The notes under the pieces are model-generated. The model made no database searches and had not been told where the DNA came from. It worked only from the letters and a program-made list of their open reading frames with translations. The position numbers and the translations under genes were made by a program. From positions 1,550,001-1,614,000 of the forward strand of contig JAJFFV010000005.1 in assembly GCA_021776475.1 (NCBI GenBank): a stretch of DNA of 64,000 bases. Direction: 5' to 3'. Within the stretch, counting starts at the first letter, position 1, and every line of letters begins with the position of its first letter. This DNA comes from Parvularculaceae bacterium (GTDB taxonomy: Bacteria > Pseudomonadota > Alphaproteobacteria > Caulobacterales > Parvularculaceae). Shown piece after piece: positions 18,585 through 27,003 of the stretch.

Positions 18585-19994
18585 ATGCCAACTTCCTTCG
18601 ATATCGTCGTCATCGGCGGCGGGCCGGGCGGTTACAACGCGGCAATCCGTGCCGGCCAGCTTGGCCTGTCGGTTGCCTGCGTCGAGATGCGTGAGACGAA
18701 TAAATTCGGCGGCACCTGCCTCAATGTTGGCTGCATCCCGTCAAAGGCTTTGCTACACGCCTCGGAGCTTTATGAACAGGCGGGCAAGGATTTTGATCGC
18801 CTGGGCATAAAGATTGGCAGTCTGAAACTCGACCTTGCGCAAATGTTGAAACAAAAAGACGAGACGGTAGATGGCCTGACCACTGGTATCGAGTACCTGT
18901 TCAAAAAGAACAACGTCACAGGCGTTCTGGGCCGAGGTGAGGTCACCGAGCCCGGCAAAGTAACAGTCCACAAAAATGATGGCGGCAGCGAACAACTTAT
19001 TGCCAAAAACATCATCATCGCTACTGGTTCGGAGGTAATGCCCCTACCAGGCGTTGATATTGACGAGGACAAGGTCGTTTCTTCGACCGGCGCATTGTCA
19101 ATTCCCTCCGTACCGAAACATATGGTTGTCGTCGGCGGCGGTATCATCGGGCTCGAACTCGGATCGGTCTGGCGGCGCTTGGGCGCTAAAGTAACGGTTG
19201 TCGAATTTCTTGATCGCATTATCCCCGGCATGGACGGCGAGGTGGCGAAACAGTTTATGCGCATCTTGAAAAAACAGGGCGTCGAATTCAAACTCAGCCA
19301 CAAAGTAACCGGCGTCGAAAAACTGAAAACCAAAATGAAGGTGTCGGTTGAGCCAGCCAAGGGCGGTGACGTTGAAATCGTCGAATGTGACAGCGTGCTG
19401 GTGTCGATCGGCCGCCGCCCCTTTACACAAGGTCTGGGGTTGGAGACTGTCGGTGTGCAGATGGACAATCGCGGCTTTATCCTGACTGATCATTTCAAGA
19501 CCAATGTCGAAGGCATCTGGGCGGTTGGTGACTGTATTCACGGGCCGATGCTGGCGCACAAGGCAGAAGACGATGGCGTTGCCTGCGTCGAGCTTATTGC
19601 CGGGAAACCCGGCCATGTGAACTATGATCTTGTGCCGAGCGTCATGTATACGTATCCGGAAGTTGCCGCTGTCGGTAAAACCGAAGACGAACTGAAACAA
19701 GCAGGCATCGCCTATAAGGCCGGCCGGTTCCCGTTCATGGCCAACAGCCGTGCTAAGACCAATCATGAGACGGACGGATTTGTTAAAGTTCTCGCGGATG
19801 CGAAGACAGACCGGGTTCTTGGTGTACATATGGTCGGCAGCGGCGTCGGCGAAATGATCGCCGAAGTCTGTATCGCCATGGAGTTCGGCGCCGCGTCAGA
19901 AGATATTGCCCGTACCTGCCACGCCCATCCGACCCGGTCAGAAGCTGTCCGTCAAGCGGCGATGGGCGTTGAAGGCTGGACGATGCAGGCCTGA
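18585..19994 (+). CDS. lpd: Dihydrolipoyl dehydrogenase (E3)
   Basis: FAD-dependent oxidoreductase that reoxidises E2 dihydrolipoamide and reduces NAD+. FAD site [10 protein letters not shown] (residues 11-20), redox disulfide C45-x4-C50 in [16 protein letters not shown] site [15 protein letters not shown], second FAD motif ending AVGDC, and the C-terminal H-x4-P active-site base in [10 protein letters not shown]. The 469-aa length is typical. It closes the 2-oxoglutarate dehydrogenase gene group and may also serve other lipoyl complexes. A gap of 104 bp precedes it, so it may have its own promoter. Confidence 0.97.
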   Translation: MPTSFDIVVIGGGPGGYNAAIRAGQLGLSVACVEMRETNKFGGTCLNVGCIPSKALLHASELYEQAGKDFDRLGIKIGSLKLDLAQMLKQKDETVDGLTTGIEYLFKKNNVTGVLGRGEVTEPGKVTVHKNDGGSEQLIAKNIIIATGSEVMPLPGVDIDEDKVVSSTGALSIPSVPKHMVVVGGGIIGLELGSVWRRLGAKVTVVEFLDRIIPGMDGEVAKQFMRILKKQGVEFKLSHKVTGVEKLKTKMKVSVEPAKGGDVEIVECDSVLVSIGRRPFTQGLGLETVGVQMDNRGFILTDHFKTNVEGIWAVGDCIHGPMLAHKAEDDGVACVELIAGKPGHVNYDLVPSVMYTYPEVAAVGKTEDELKQAGIAYKAGRFPFMANSRAKTNHETDGFVKVLADAKTDRVLGVHMVGSGVGEMIAEVCIAMEFGAASEDIARTCHAHPTRSEAVRQAAMGVEGWTMQA

Positions 19995-20012
19995 GCCCCT
20001 AAACAAGCGGCC

Positions 20013-20087
20013 GTCCCGGTCGTTTAATGGCAAGACCTTTCAGTCTTCAGGATTGGATTATGCAGGGTTCGATTCCCGCTCGGGACA
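20013..20087 (+). tRNA. Degenerate tRNA-like element, possible UCA anticodon or tRNA pseudogene
   Basis: The sequence folds as a cloverleaf with defects. A 7-bp acceptor (GTCCCGG 20013-20019 with TCGGGAC 20080-20086, one G-U), a 4-bp D stem (20022-20025 with 20033-20036) around AATGGCA, a 5-bp anticodon stem with two G-U pairs (20040-20044 with 20052-20056) and loop CTTCAGG placing UCA at 20047-20049, a 5-nt variable region, and a T arm with loop TTCGATT but a bulged A at 20064. Three bases instead of one join the D and anticodon stems, and CCA is not encoded. An alternative hairpin (20032-20036 with 20043-20047) competes. It may be a decayed tRNA (Glu-like or Gly-like D arm) or an unusual opal-reading tRNA. 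It lacks the long arms of tRNA-Sec. Confidence 0.45.
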
Positions 20088-20156
20088 GCAAAGACGAGTA
20101 TGTACTCACAGAACTTGCCGGGCTAAGCTTCGTGAAAATCACGGAGGAACGTATTC

Positions 20157-20687
20157 ATGCTGTTGAAACACCTTTCACGATGTTGTGTCGTTGCTGTTTT
20201 CACGTTGCTGGCTGCTGGCTGTGAAACGATACCTGCGCAAGATCCCGATACAGTCATCTTTCTCGTCCGGCATGCTGAAAAGCTGACAGGCGATGATCCG
20301 TCTCTCTCAGAGGAGGGAAAAATCCGGGCTGTCCTTCTCGCCGACCGCCTTAAGAGAGAAAACATCCAGTATATTCACAGTACGGATTACGCCCGGACCC
20401 GTCAGACGGCGGCGCCGTTAGCCGAGATCCTGGAACTCGACGTACAATCCTACGACCCACGCGATTTGCCGGGTTTTGCGAGAATACTGCGCGGGCAGAA
20501 AGGGCGACACCTGGTCGTTGGCCATTCAAACACAACCCCCGCACTTGTCGAAGCGCTTGGCGGCATGCCAGCAACAGCGATCTACGAGCCGAGCGAATAT
20601 GACCGACTTTATATTGTTACCCTCGGCGCTGATGGTGGCATCGACAGTGAGCTGGAGCGCTATGGCAGCCTCTACCAACCTGAGTAA
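20157..20687 (+). CDS. Histidine-phosphatase-family lipoprotein
   Basis: A phosphoglycerate-mutase-fold phosphatase anchored in the membrane. The signal peptide ends in a lipobox LAAGC with Cys22. The catalytic motif RHAEK follows at residues 38-42, and the second His is in GHSNTTP near residue 122; a conserved Glu and an Arg-rich YARTRQTAAP motif lie between. GGAGG lies 10 nt upstream of the ATG. The 176-aa size is like SixA, but export points to a periplasmic substrate, not a histidine-kinase phosphotransfer domain. No operon partner is obvious. Confidence 0.85.
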   Translation: MLLKHLSRCCVVAVFTLLAAGCETIPAQDPDTVIFLVRHAEKLTGDDPSLSEEGKIRAVLLADRLKRENIQYIHSTDYARTRQTAAPLAEILELDVQSYDPRDLPGFARILRGQKGRHLVVGHSNTTPALVEALGGMPATAIYEPSEYDRLYIVTLGADGGIDSELERYGSLYQPE

Positions 20688-20748
20688 AGACCACTAGTGA
20701 AGGCTTGAAATTACCTGGAACCAGGCCGGCACAGGAGATAAATGCCCA

Positions 20749-21015
20749 ATGATGGAGGTTTCACTCGGCTGGTATGATCTGGTCGGTTTTATCGGGGTCG
20801 CCTTTTTGCTGACCGCCTATGCAGCCCTGCAGTTTGGAAAACTGGCAGCAGAAGACCCGATTTATTCGCTGATGAATGCGTTGGCTGCAGCCCTGATCTT
20901 ATTTTCGCTGTTCTTCACCTTTAATGCCGCCAGCTTTGCAATTGAGTTCTTCTGGCTGGTGATCAGCCTGATCGGCCTGTGGCGCGCATTAAAGGGGCGC
21001 AAAAAAACCGGATAA
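20749..21015 (+). CDS. CBU_0592-type small membrane protein
   Basis: An 88-aa hydrophobic protein with three predicted membrane helices (about residues 8-28, 38-58 and 60-78) and a basic C-terminus. It fits the small CBU_0592 membrane family of unknown function, with the GFIGVAFLLTAYAALQFGK start and a central YSLMNALAA motif. AGGAGA lies about 10 nt before the ATG at 20749. It follows the phosphatase lipoprotein gene by 61 bp and converges on the HIT-protein gene. Confidence 0.75.
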   Translation: MMEVSLGWYDLVGFIGVAFLLTAYAALQFGKLAAEDPIYSLMNALAAALILFSLFFTFNAASFAIEFFWLVISLIGLWRALKGRKKTG

Positions 21016-21023
21016 AAGGGGCA

Positions 21024-21452
21024 CTATGTCGGCAGAAGGCGGCACAGTTTTTCAATGAATTTCTCGGCAACGCTTTGTCCATAGGGCTCTTTGCCGGCAT
21101 AGCCAATCGCACTGGCCGGCCAGGCCGGATCACCCTTAAACCGCGCGATAACGTGAATATGCAGCTGTGGCACCATGTTGCCAAAGGCGGCGAGATTGAT
21201 CTTGTCGCACCCGGTGGTCGTTTTAAGTACTTGGGAAACAAGGGAGATTTCATTCATCAACGAAGCTTGCGCGGCTGCTGGCAGTTGAAAAATCTCACTC
21301 GCCTCAGCCATGCGCGGGACCAGGACCAGCCACGGAAACCGCCGGTCATTCATCACACGTACCGCGCACAGATCAAGCACGCCTGCCGCTAATGTGTCCG
21401 CCGCCAGCTGCGGATCGAGTGTATAGGTATCCCGATTACTTATTTTGGCCAT
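21024..21452 (-). CDS. HIT (histidine triad) family protein
   Basis: A small nucleotide-binding hydrolase or transferase of the HIT superfamily. The triad region reads QLHIHVIAR (about residues 108-116), so the first two histidines are present and the third position is Ile, as in a large bacterial subgroup with the surrounding pattern N-x-PQLHIH-x-I-x-R-x2-DPAWP. The 142-aa length fits. Loss of the third His makes classical nucleotidyl hydrolysis doubtful. It stands alone on the minus strand. Confidence 0.82.
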   Translation of the reverse strand: MAKISNRDTYTLDPQLAADTLAAGVLDLCAVRVMNDRRFPWLVLVPRMAEASEIFQLPAAAQASLMNEISLVSQVLKTTTGCDKINLAAFGNMVPQLHIHVIARFKGDPAWPASAIGYAGKEPYGQSVAEKFIEKLCRLLPT

Positions 21453-21614
21453 ATATTGCTTCTTCTATCAATTGTGAGCAGCCATGTACTTATCGACTAT
21501 TTCATTTTGAGTGTGCTGGTAAAGTAGCATAAGGTGTTGAGAATTGTGCCTTGAGGCATAACCTGCGTTGAGTGGATAACAGGCGAACGACAGATTCGCC
21601 GGGATGAGGGTTAG

Positions 21615-23357
21615 ATGACTGATACAACTTCTGGAACTATGGCCGCCGCCGGCGAAAAGACCTTTCTCGGCCATCCGCGTGGTCTTTTTATTCTGTTTTT
21701 GACCGAAATGTGGGAGCGCTTTTCCTACTATGGCATGCGCGGGCTGCTGATCATCTATCTGACCCAGCATTTCCTTTTTTCCGATGAACGCTCAGCCGTC
21801 ATTTACGGTGCCTATACGGCGCTGGTTTATGTGATGACCATTATTGGCGGTACCTTGGCCGACCGTTATCTCGGTCAGCGAAAGGCGGTGACCTTTGGCG
21901 CGATCCTTCTGGTGATGGGCCATTTTGGGATGGCCTTCGAAGGTGAGGGTTCCAAGGAAATCATGAGCTATGATGGCGCTGAATACCAGATAACGCTCGA
22001 TGGCCGTGGCAGCGGGGTAAATGTCAATCAGATCATTGTTAGCGATTCTGGTCAGTCGATCGTCACCTTTAGTGAAGATGGTAGGACCCTTCAAATCGAG
22101 AGCCCTGAAACGGTTGGTTTGCCGTCAACGATTGATCGTGATGACTACACGACAAGGATCGAGAAAGATCCGATGTTTCTGAATATTCTATATCTCTCTT
22201 TGGCGTTGATCATCGCGGGCGTCGGCTTCTTGAAAGCTAACATCTCTACCATTGTCGGTGCGCTATATGGCTTCGGCGATACCAGGCGCGATTCCGGCTT
22301 CACGATTTTTTATATGGGCATCAACCTCGGCGCGTTTCTTGCCTCGATCATCTGTGGCACCTTGGGGATCGTTTATGGCTGGAAGTACGGTTTCGGCCTT
22401 GCCGGCATCGGGATGCTTTTTGGTCTCGTTGTCTTCTTGTTAGGCCAACCATGGCTCGAAGGCCGGGCTGAACCACCGAGCATGGAAAAGCTGAAGAAAA
22501 AAGTTTTCGGTCCAATCAATGTTGAGCTCGCCTGTTATCTAGCTGGCCTTGGCATTATCGCCGTCGCGATGTTCTTCGTCATGAACCCGGACGGCTTCGG
22601 GACTGTTCTGCTGCCGCTTGGCGTTGCCATGTTCATCTTTTTGATCGGTTATGCATTTACCAAATGCAAAGGAGATGAACGCGATCAGATGCTGGCAGCG
22701 ATCTATTTTGTGCTGGCACAAATTCCATTTTGGGCGCTGTTTGAGCAAGCCGGCTCGTCTCTAAACCTGTTCACCGACCGTCTGGTTGATAGAACGATGT
22801 TTGGTTGGGAGGTGCCGGCACCTGTGTTCCAGTCACTTAATGCCGGGTTTATTTTCATCTTCGCCCCAATCGTTGCCTGGTTGTGGATAGCTCTTGCAAA
22901 AAGGGGCAGAAATCCATCGACACCGGTCAAGTTCGCGTTCGGCGTTTTTATGGCGGGACTGGGCTTCCTCGCTCTTGTCGCCGGCATGAAGACCAGCGGC
23001 GGATCGGGCATGACAGCGGTTTATTTTGTCTTCCTCGTTTACTGGATCCACACAATGGGTGAGTTGACCTTGTCGCCGGTCGGCTTGTCTGCTGTCACAA
23101 AGCTGGCCCCTGCGCGCGTTGTCGGCATGACAATGGGCGCCTGGTTCCTGTACTCCGGGTTATCCAACTATCTAGCTGGAGTGATTGCCAGAACGACCGG
23201 CGCCGAGACCCTCGGTGGCCAATTAACGGACATTGCAGCGGCCAAAGCCGGCTATGCTGCCGTCTACACCCAAGTCGGTTATATCGCGCTCGGGATTGCG
23301 CTGTTTATGTTGCTGATATCCCCGATCATCAAGAAATTGATGCACGGCGCCGACTAA
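21615..23357 (+). CDS. Proton-dependent oligopeptide (POT) family peptide transporter
   Basis: Major-facilitator transporter that imports di- and tripeptides with protons. The PTR2 signature near the N-terminus is visible (WERFSYYGMRGLLIIYL), and the second signature-like stretch GFTIFYMGINLGAFLA is near residue 230. Twelve to fourteen membrane helices are predictable. Residues about 115-185 form a hydrophilic beta-like insert (rich in Asp, Ser and Thr) between the third and fourth helices, not present in short POT proteins, which accounts for the 580-aa length. A strong terminator follows. Confidence 0.9.
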   Translation: MTDTTSGTMAAAGEKTFLGHPRGLFILFLTEMWERFSYYGMRGLLIIYLTQHFLFSDERSAVIYGAYTALVYVMTIIGGTLADRYLGQRKAVTFGAILLVMGHFGMAFEGEGSKEIMSYDGAEYQITLDGRGSGVNVNQIIVSDSGQSIVTFSEDGRTLQIESPETVGLPSTIDRDDYTTRIEKDPMFLNILYLSLALIIAGVGFLKANISTIVGALYGFGDTRRDSGFTIFYMGINLGAFLASIICGTLGIVYGWKYGFGLAGIGMLFGLVVFLLGQPWLEGRAEPPSMEKLKKKVFGPINVELACYLAGLGIIAVAMFFVMNPDGFGTVLLPLGVAMFIFLIGYAFTKCKGDERDQMLAAIYFVLAQIPFWALFEQAGSSLNLFTDRLVDRTMFGWEVPAPVFQSLNAGFIFIFAPIVAWLWIALAKRGRNPSTPVKFAFGVFMAGLGFLALVAGMKTSGGSGMTAVYFVFLVYWIHTMGELTLSPVGLSAVTKLAPARVVGMTMGAWFLYSGLSNYLAGVIARTTGAETLGGQLTDIAAAKAGYAAVYTQVGYIALGIALFMLLISPIIKKLMHGAD

Positions 23358-23379
23358 TCAGCAAAATACCAGACTGAAT

Positions 23380-23418
23380 GTGGCTTCCGGCCTTGAATCC
23401 GGGAGCCGCTTTTCTTTT
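23380..23418 (+). terminator. Strong Rho-independent terminator after the peptide transporter
   Basis: An 11-bp stem (GTGGCTTCCGG 23380-23390 with CCGGGAGCCGC 23399-23409, two G-U pairs), an 8-nt loop and the tail TTTTCTTTT. Confidence 0.85.
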
Positions 23419-23498
23419 GACTGCACCACCCACAAAAATGTATCCTCCGCGCGCAATACGCTGGGCTTTTTCGGTCTGACCAGAGAAGGGAAAAACGC

Positions 23499-24413
23499 AT
23501 GAAAAAAATTCTACTTGGCACCGCGGCACTGGCGCTTGTCGCCTGTTCCGGTGAACAACCAGCAACTGAAAATGTTGCAGTCGAAGCGCCAATGGAAATG
23601 GTGGAACCGGAGGCACAAGCGGCCGAGGTTAACGCGCTTGAAGCAATCCTGGCCAGCCAGCCAGAAGAGGCGCAAGCGCGCTATCAATATCGTCACCCGA
23701 TGGAGACCATTGAGTTCCTGGGCCTTGAACCCGGCATGACTGTTGTTGAGGTGCTGCCGGGCGCTGGTTGGTACTCAAAAATCTTGCTGCCCTATCTCGG
23801 ATCGGAAGGATCACTCTACGGTGTCGACTACGATCTCGAAATGTGGCCGCTATTTGGTGGCTTTGCTTCTGAGGAATTCCTCGAAGCAAGAAAAACCTGG
23901 GCTGATACCTGGCTCGGGCAAGCGAGCGAATGGCAACGCGAAGGTGACGCTGCCCTTGCCGCGTTCTCGTTCGGCGCCGGTCCTGCCGATGGCGCCGATA
24001 CAGTTGACGCTGTCGTGATGATCCGGGCGTTCCACCATCTTAATCGCTTCGAGGAACAAGGCGGCTACCGCACTGCTGCGCTCAACGAGGTCATGACCTG
24101 GCTGAAGCCAGGCGGCTTGGTTGGCATCGTCCAGCACCGCGCCGCAGAAGCCAGTGATGATGCCTGGGCCAATGGCGATAATGGCTATGTCAAGCAGAGC
24201 AGCGTTATTGCAGCGATGGAAGAGGCAGGCTTTGAGTTCGTTGAAGCAAGCGAAATCAACGCCAATCCGAGCGATCAGCCGGCTGCGGAAGAATTCGTCT
24301 GGCGGCTGCCACCAACCCTCGCCACCAGCGGCGAGGACGAAGAACTTAAAGCGAAAATGATTGAGATCGGCGAATCCGATCGGATGACCCTGAAATTCCG
24401 GAAGCCCGCTTAA
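23499..24413 (+). CDS. Lipoprotein SAM-methyltransferase-fold protein
   Basis: The N-terminus is a lipoprotein signal with LVACSG (Cys16). Residues about 60-250 form a class I methyltransferase fold with motif I VVEVLPGAGWYSKIL (about residues 84-98), an acidic residue ending beta-2 (YGVDYD), and a motif IV-V region around MIRAFHHL. The family occurs widely in alphaproteobacteria with a predicted exported location, which is odd because SAM is cytoplasmic. Either the domain binds another ligand, or it is retained inside. GAGAAGGG lies just upstream of the ATG. Confidence 0.78.
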   Translation: MKKILLGTAALALVACSGEQPATENVAVEAPMEMVEPEAQAAEVNALEAILASQPEEAQARYQYRHPMETIEFLGLEPGMTVVEVLPGAGWYSKILLPYLGSEGSLYGVDYDLEMWPLFGGFASEEFLEARKTWADTWLGQASEWQREGDAALAAFSFGAGPADGADTVDAVVMIRAFHHLNRFEEQGGYRTAALNEVMTWLKPGGLVGIVQHRAAEASDDAWANGDNGYVKQSSVIAAMEEAGFEFVEASEINANPSDQPAAEEFVWRLPPTLATSGEDEELKAKMIEIGESDRMTLKFRKPA

Positions 24414-24420
24414 CGCAGCT

Positions 24421-25014
24421 TCAGACGAAATCTCTAGCCAGCTCTTCGCGATTCTCCGCGGAGAGCACGCTCATATGCGCATAGTCAGGATGATCCGTGC
24501 CAATCATAACCTGTACACTTTGTTTCCTGAAGGCGGTTTTTTGGTCGCCGGTGAACGGAAAATGAAAAAAGTGGACCGATGATGTCTTGCCGTCTTCCGT
24601 TGTGCGCTCTGCGTCCTCTTCCGGCACCGCGTAAATCTTTTCATTGCCTACCTGAATAAACACGTGATCTTCGATACCGCCAAGACGCATTAACAGGTTG
24701 AGCCGGCGCTTCGGATCGTCAATTTCAAACATCATGGTGGCAACGAGCTCATCGCCTTGCGGGATCAGCGGATTATAGGCGCGCATCTCATCTTCAAGCT
24801 GTGCATCGCCCCCGCGCTCAATATAGAGCATCTCCTGGATCTGAAAAAGCATGGTCTCGTAGCTCTCAAAATAGAAGCTGCAATGCGGGCCGAGATCAAG
24901 CCGCCGTTGTTTCTTGGCCGGCAAAAGCGCGGCCCGGCGCTCAGCGCGCATTTTGCCAAACGCGTCCGCTGGGATAATATCCTCTGGCGTGATGCAGCGG
25001 TCTGATAAAGGCAT
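24421..25014 (-). CDS. DUF3501 family protein
   Basis: A 197-aa soluble protein of unknown function. Recognised by the start LTPEDI-like CITPEDIIP, the RRAALLPAKKQRRLDLGPH stretch and the FYFESYETMLFQIQEML motif. In many bacteria this family sits next to a rubrerythrin and a heterodisulfide-reductase-like Fe-S protein, exactly as here (4 nt after the Fe-S gene). A role with these in peroxide or metal stress is inferred from that repeated neighbourhood. Confidence 0.85.
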   Translation of the reverse strand: MPLSDRCITPEDIIPADAFGKMRAERRAALLPAKKQRRLDLGPHCSFYFESYETMLFQIQEMLYIERGGDAQLEDEMRAYNPLIPQGDELVATMMFEIDDPKRRLNLLMRLGGIEDHVFIQVGNEKIYAVPEEDAERTTEDGKTSSVHFFHFPFTGDQKTAFRKQSVQVMIGTDHPDYAHMSVLSAENREELARDFV

Positions 25015-25018
25015 GGTC

Positions 25019-26386
25019 CTACTCCTGCGCAGCGATCAGGCCATAGGCCCGGGCAAAAATTTCAATCGGGTGATCAGGGGAGGGTACTTTCTCATCGCCC
25101 CCTTCTTCAATCGCCTGCACCAGATGTTTGCAGGCTAGAGGGCAGTCAGAGCACAGATGATCATTCTGCTTCTGTTTGATCTGCCGAACCGCCGGCTTTG
25201 CGACTTTCTCGGCATAATCCCGCGTTTCCTTCATAATCCCGAAAGTACCGCCATGACCGGAACAGCGCTCGACAACGTCAATTTTGGCATCCGGGATCAA
25301 GCGCAGCATTTCAGCTGACTTCGCGCCGATATTTTGCGCCCGTGCGTGACAGGCCATGTGCACCGTCACGCCGCCGTCGATTTGCTTTAGGCCGGGTGCC
25401 AGACCTTCGTTCTTGGCGATGTCGACAACGTATTCGTTTATGTCGAACGTGGCAGCTGACAATTTTTTGACCAGCGCATCGTCCGGCAGGATCAGGGGCC
25501 ACTCAAATTTCATCATCAAGCCACAACTGGCGGTGAGCGCGATAACGTCATATCCCTGGTCAATCCAGGTTTCGAGTTCGCCGCTGACCTTGCGCGCTTG
25601 TTCTGCAACTTGTCCTATATCGCCCTGTTCCAGGTATGGCATGCCGCAACAGGCCGGGTAGATAATCTTGGTCTCGACACCGTTTTGCGCCAGTACTGCC
25701 TGGGCCGCGTGCCCGGTTGCCGGTTTGTTGTACTCAACGAAACAGGTTGCATAGACTACTGCCCGGCGGCCGGCGGCCGGTGCATCCATATTCACCGCTG
25801 GCGGATTGGCCGTTGCACTTTCTTCGAAGGTCTTGCTGTAAAAAATCGGCAACTCTGCCCTGTGATCAATCCCCGCAACGCTCTCCAGAACATTCCGAAC
25901 AACTTTGTTGTTTTGCGACGATCCCCAATTCGCAAGGCCGGCGACTGGTTTCGCCAGATTGCCGTTGCGATCCATTTTCGCCAGCTGCGACAAAGTGAAG
26001 GATGTGCCCCTTTCCTTAAACTCCGCTGCGCGATGGCGCAGCATGAGATGTGGAAAATCAAGGTTGAATTCATGCGGCGGCACATAAGGGCACTTCGTCA
26101 TAAAGCACATGTCACACAATGTGCACGCATCAACGACTTGCTTGTAGCCTGCCTTGTCGACGCTATCGAGCTCGCCAGTCTCAGACTCGTCGATCATATC
26201 AAAGAGCAACGGAAAACTTTCGCACAAATTGAAACAGCGCCGACAGCCATGACAAATGTCAAAGACCCGCTCCATCTCTTTTTCGATAGCGTCGTTGTCG
26301 TAAAATTCCTCAGACTGCCAATCAAGTGGATGGCGCTTTGGCGCTTCGGTGCTGCCTTCCTTGGGCGGGGACGAGGACATGGGCAA
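25019..26386 (-). CDS. HdrD/GlpC-like iron-sulfur oxidoreductase with CCG domains
   Basis: A cytoplasmic electron carrier or oxidoreductase. Residues about 45-115 form a two-cluster ferredoxin domain: CHGCRRCFNLC (C-x2-C-x2-C-x3-C) and CTLCDMCFMTKCPY. Two CCG-type domains follow (ACCGMPYLEQG around residue 245, CSGHGGTFG around 377), and a C-terminal CSDCPLAC motif may hold another cluster. The 455-aa plan matches the proteins found with rubrerythrin and DUF3501; it is likely the electron supply for peroxide reduction by the rubrerythrin. A GC-rich hairpin lies in the 79-bp gap behind the rubrerythrin gene. Confidence 0.87.
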   Translation of the reverse strand: MPMSSSPPKEGSTEAPKRHPLDWQSEEFYDNDAIEKEMERVFDICHGCRRCFNLCESFPLLFDMIDESETGELDSVDKAGYKQVVDACTLCDMCFMTKCPYVPPHEFNLDFPHLMLRHRAAEFKERGTSFTLSQLAKMDRNGNLAKPVAGLANWGSSQNNKVVRNVLESVAGIDHRAELPIFYSKTFEESATANPPAVNMDAPAAGRRAVVYATCFVEYNKPATGHAAQAVLAQNGVETKIIYPACCGMPYLEQGDIGQVAEQARKVSGELETWIDQGYDVIALTASCGLMMKFEWPLILPDDALVKKLSAATFDINEYVVDIAKNEGLAPGLKQIDGGVTVHMACHARAQNIGAKSAEMLRLIPDAKIDVVERCSGHGGTFGIMKETRDYAEKVAKPAVRQIKQKQNDHLCSDCPLACKHLVQAIEEGGDEKVPSPDHPIEIFARAYGLIAAQE

Positions 26387-26426
26387 CCTTTTTTTGTCGA
26401 CCTAGTTAAGTCTTGGAAATAGACAA

Positions 26427-26450
26427 GCCGGCGGCCTTGAAACCGCCGGC
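26427..26450 (-). terminator. Intra-operon GC-rich hairpin (attenuator or stability element)
   Basis: A perfect 8-bp stem (GCCGGCGG 26427-26434 with CCGCCGGC 26443-26450) and an 8-nt loop lies between the rubrerythrin stop and the Fe-S gene start. In the minus-strand transcript it is followed by only a weak U-rich tail. It may partly terminate transcription or protect the 3' end of the rubrerythrin mRNA, so that rubrerythrin is made in excess over its partners. Confidence 0.5.
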
Positions 26451-26465
26451 CTCAATCTCGACCAT

Positions 26466-26885
26466 TTAGCTGTCGAGGCTATCCAGCGCTTTGGTGAAGC
26501 GTCCTGCATGAGATTTTTCGGCCTTGGCCAAGGTCTCAAACCAGTCAGCAATTTCCTCAAAGCCTTCTTCTCTGGCCGTGCGCGCCATACCCGGATACAT
26601 GTCCGTATACTCATGCGTCTCCCCGGCGATGGCCGCTTTCAGATTGTTGGCGGTTCCACCAATCGGTTTACCGGTTGCAGGGTCACCAACCTCTTCCATA
26701 AATTCTAGGTGGCCATGGGCGTGGCCGGTTTCGCCTTCCGCTGTGGAGCGGAAAACAGCGGCGACATCGTTGTAGCCTTCAATGTCTGCCTTTTGGGCAA
26801 AATAAAGATAGCGGCGGTTCGCCTGGCTTTCACCGGCAAATGCTTCTTTCAAATTATCAAGGGTTTTGCTCTGACCTAAGTCCAT
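26466..26885 (-). CDS. Rubrerythrin-family protein without rubredoxin domain
   Basis: A di-iron ferritin-like protein that reduces hydrogen peroxide. The four-helix bundle carries the expected ligands: E in AFAGESQANRRY, the E-x2-H motif in EGETGHAHGH, E in AGETHEYTD, and the second E-x2-H in AEKSHAGRF. At 139 aa it lacks the C-terminal rubredoxin-like Cys4 domain, so an outside electron donor is needed, probably the Fe-S protein encoded next. The promoter region carries a perfect iron-control-element palindrome 99-117 bp upstream of the ATG. Confidence 0.9.
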   Translation of the reverse strand: MDLGQSKTLDNLKEAFAGESQANRRYLYFAQKADIEGYNDVAAVFRSTAEGETGHAHGHLEFMEEVGDPATGKPIGGTANNLKAAIAGETHEYTDMYPGMARTAREEGFEEIADWFETLAKAEKSHAGRFTKALDSLDS

Positions 26886-26983
26886 GAATATCTCTCCTGG
26901 GATAGTGGTGCGTCTTGAAACGCAATCCGCACCTGATTATTTCTGCTTGCTCACACTATCAAGAATATGACCTGCGTCAAGAA

Positions 26984-27002
26984 TTTTAGAACAGTTCTAA
27001 AA
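26984..27002. promoter_or_regulatory. Iron control element (Irr box) upstream of the rubrerythrin operon
   Basis: Perfect 9-bp inverted repeat TTTTAGAACAGTTCTAAAA. Its core TTTAGAA-N3-TTCTAAA is the consensus ICE bound by Irr in rhizobia. It lies between the irr-like gene and the rubrerythrin gene, abutting the irr stop codon, and is placed to control rubrerythrin, the Fe-S protein and DUF3501. Confidence 0.82.
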
Positions 27003-27003
27003 A

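Noticed and set aside
20013-20087. Selenocysteine tRNA
   Set aside because: The element has a 7-bp acceptor, a short D stem and no long variable arm; tRNA-Sec needs an 8-bp acceptor and a long extra arm.
25598-26422. Plus-strand 274-aa open frame antisense to the Fe-S protein
   Set aside because: The Fe-S protein motifs establish the minus strand as coding; the plus frame is a shadow.
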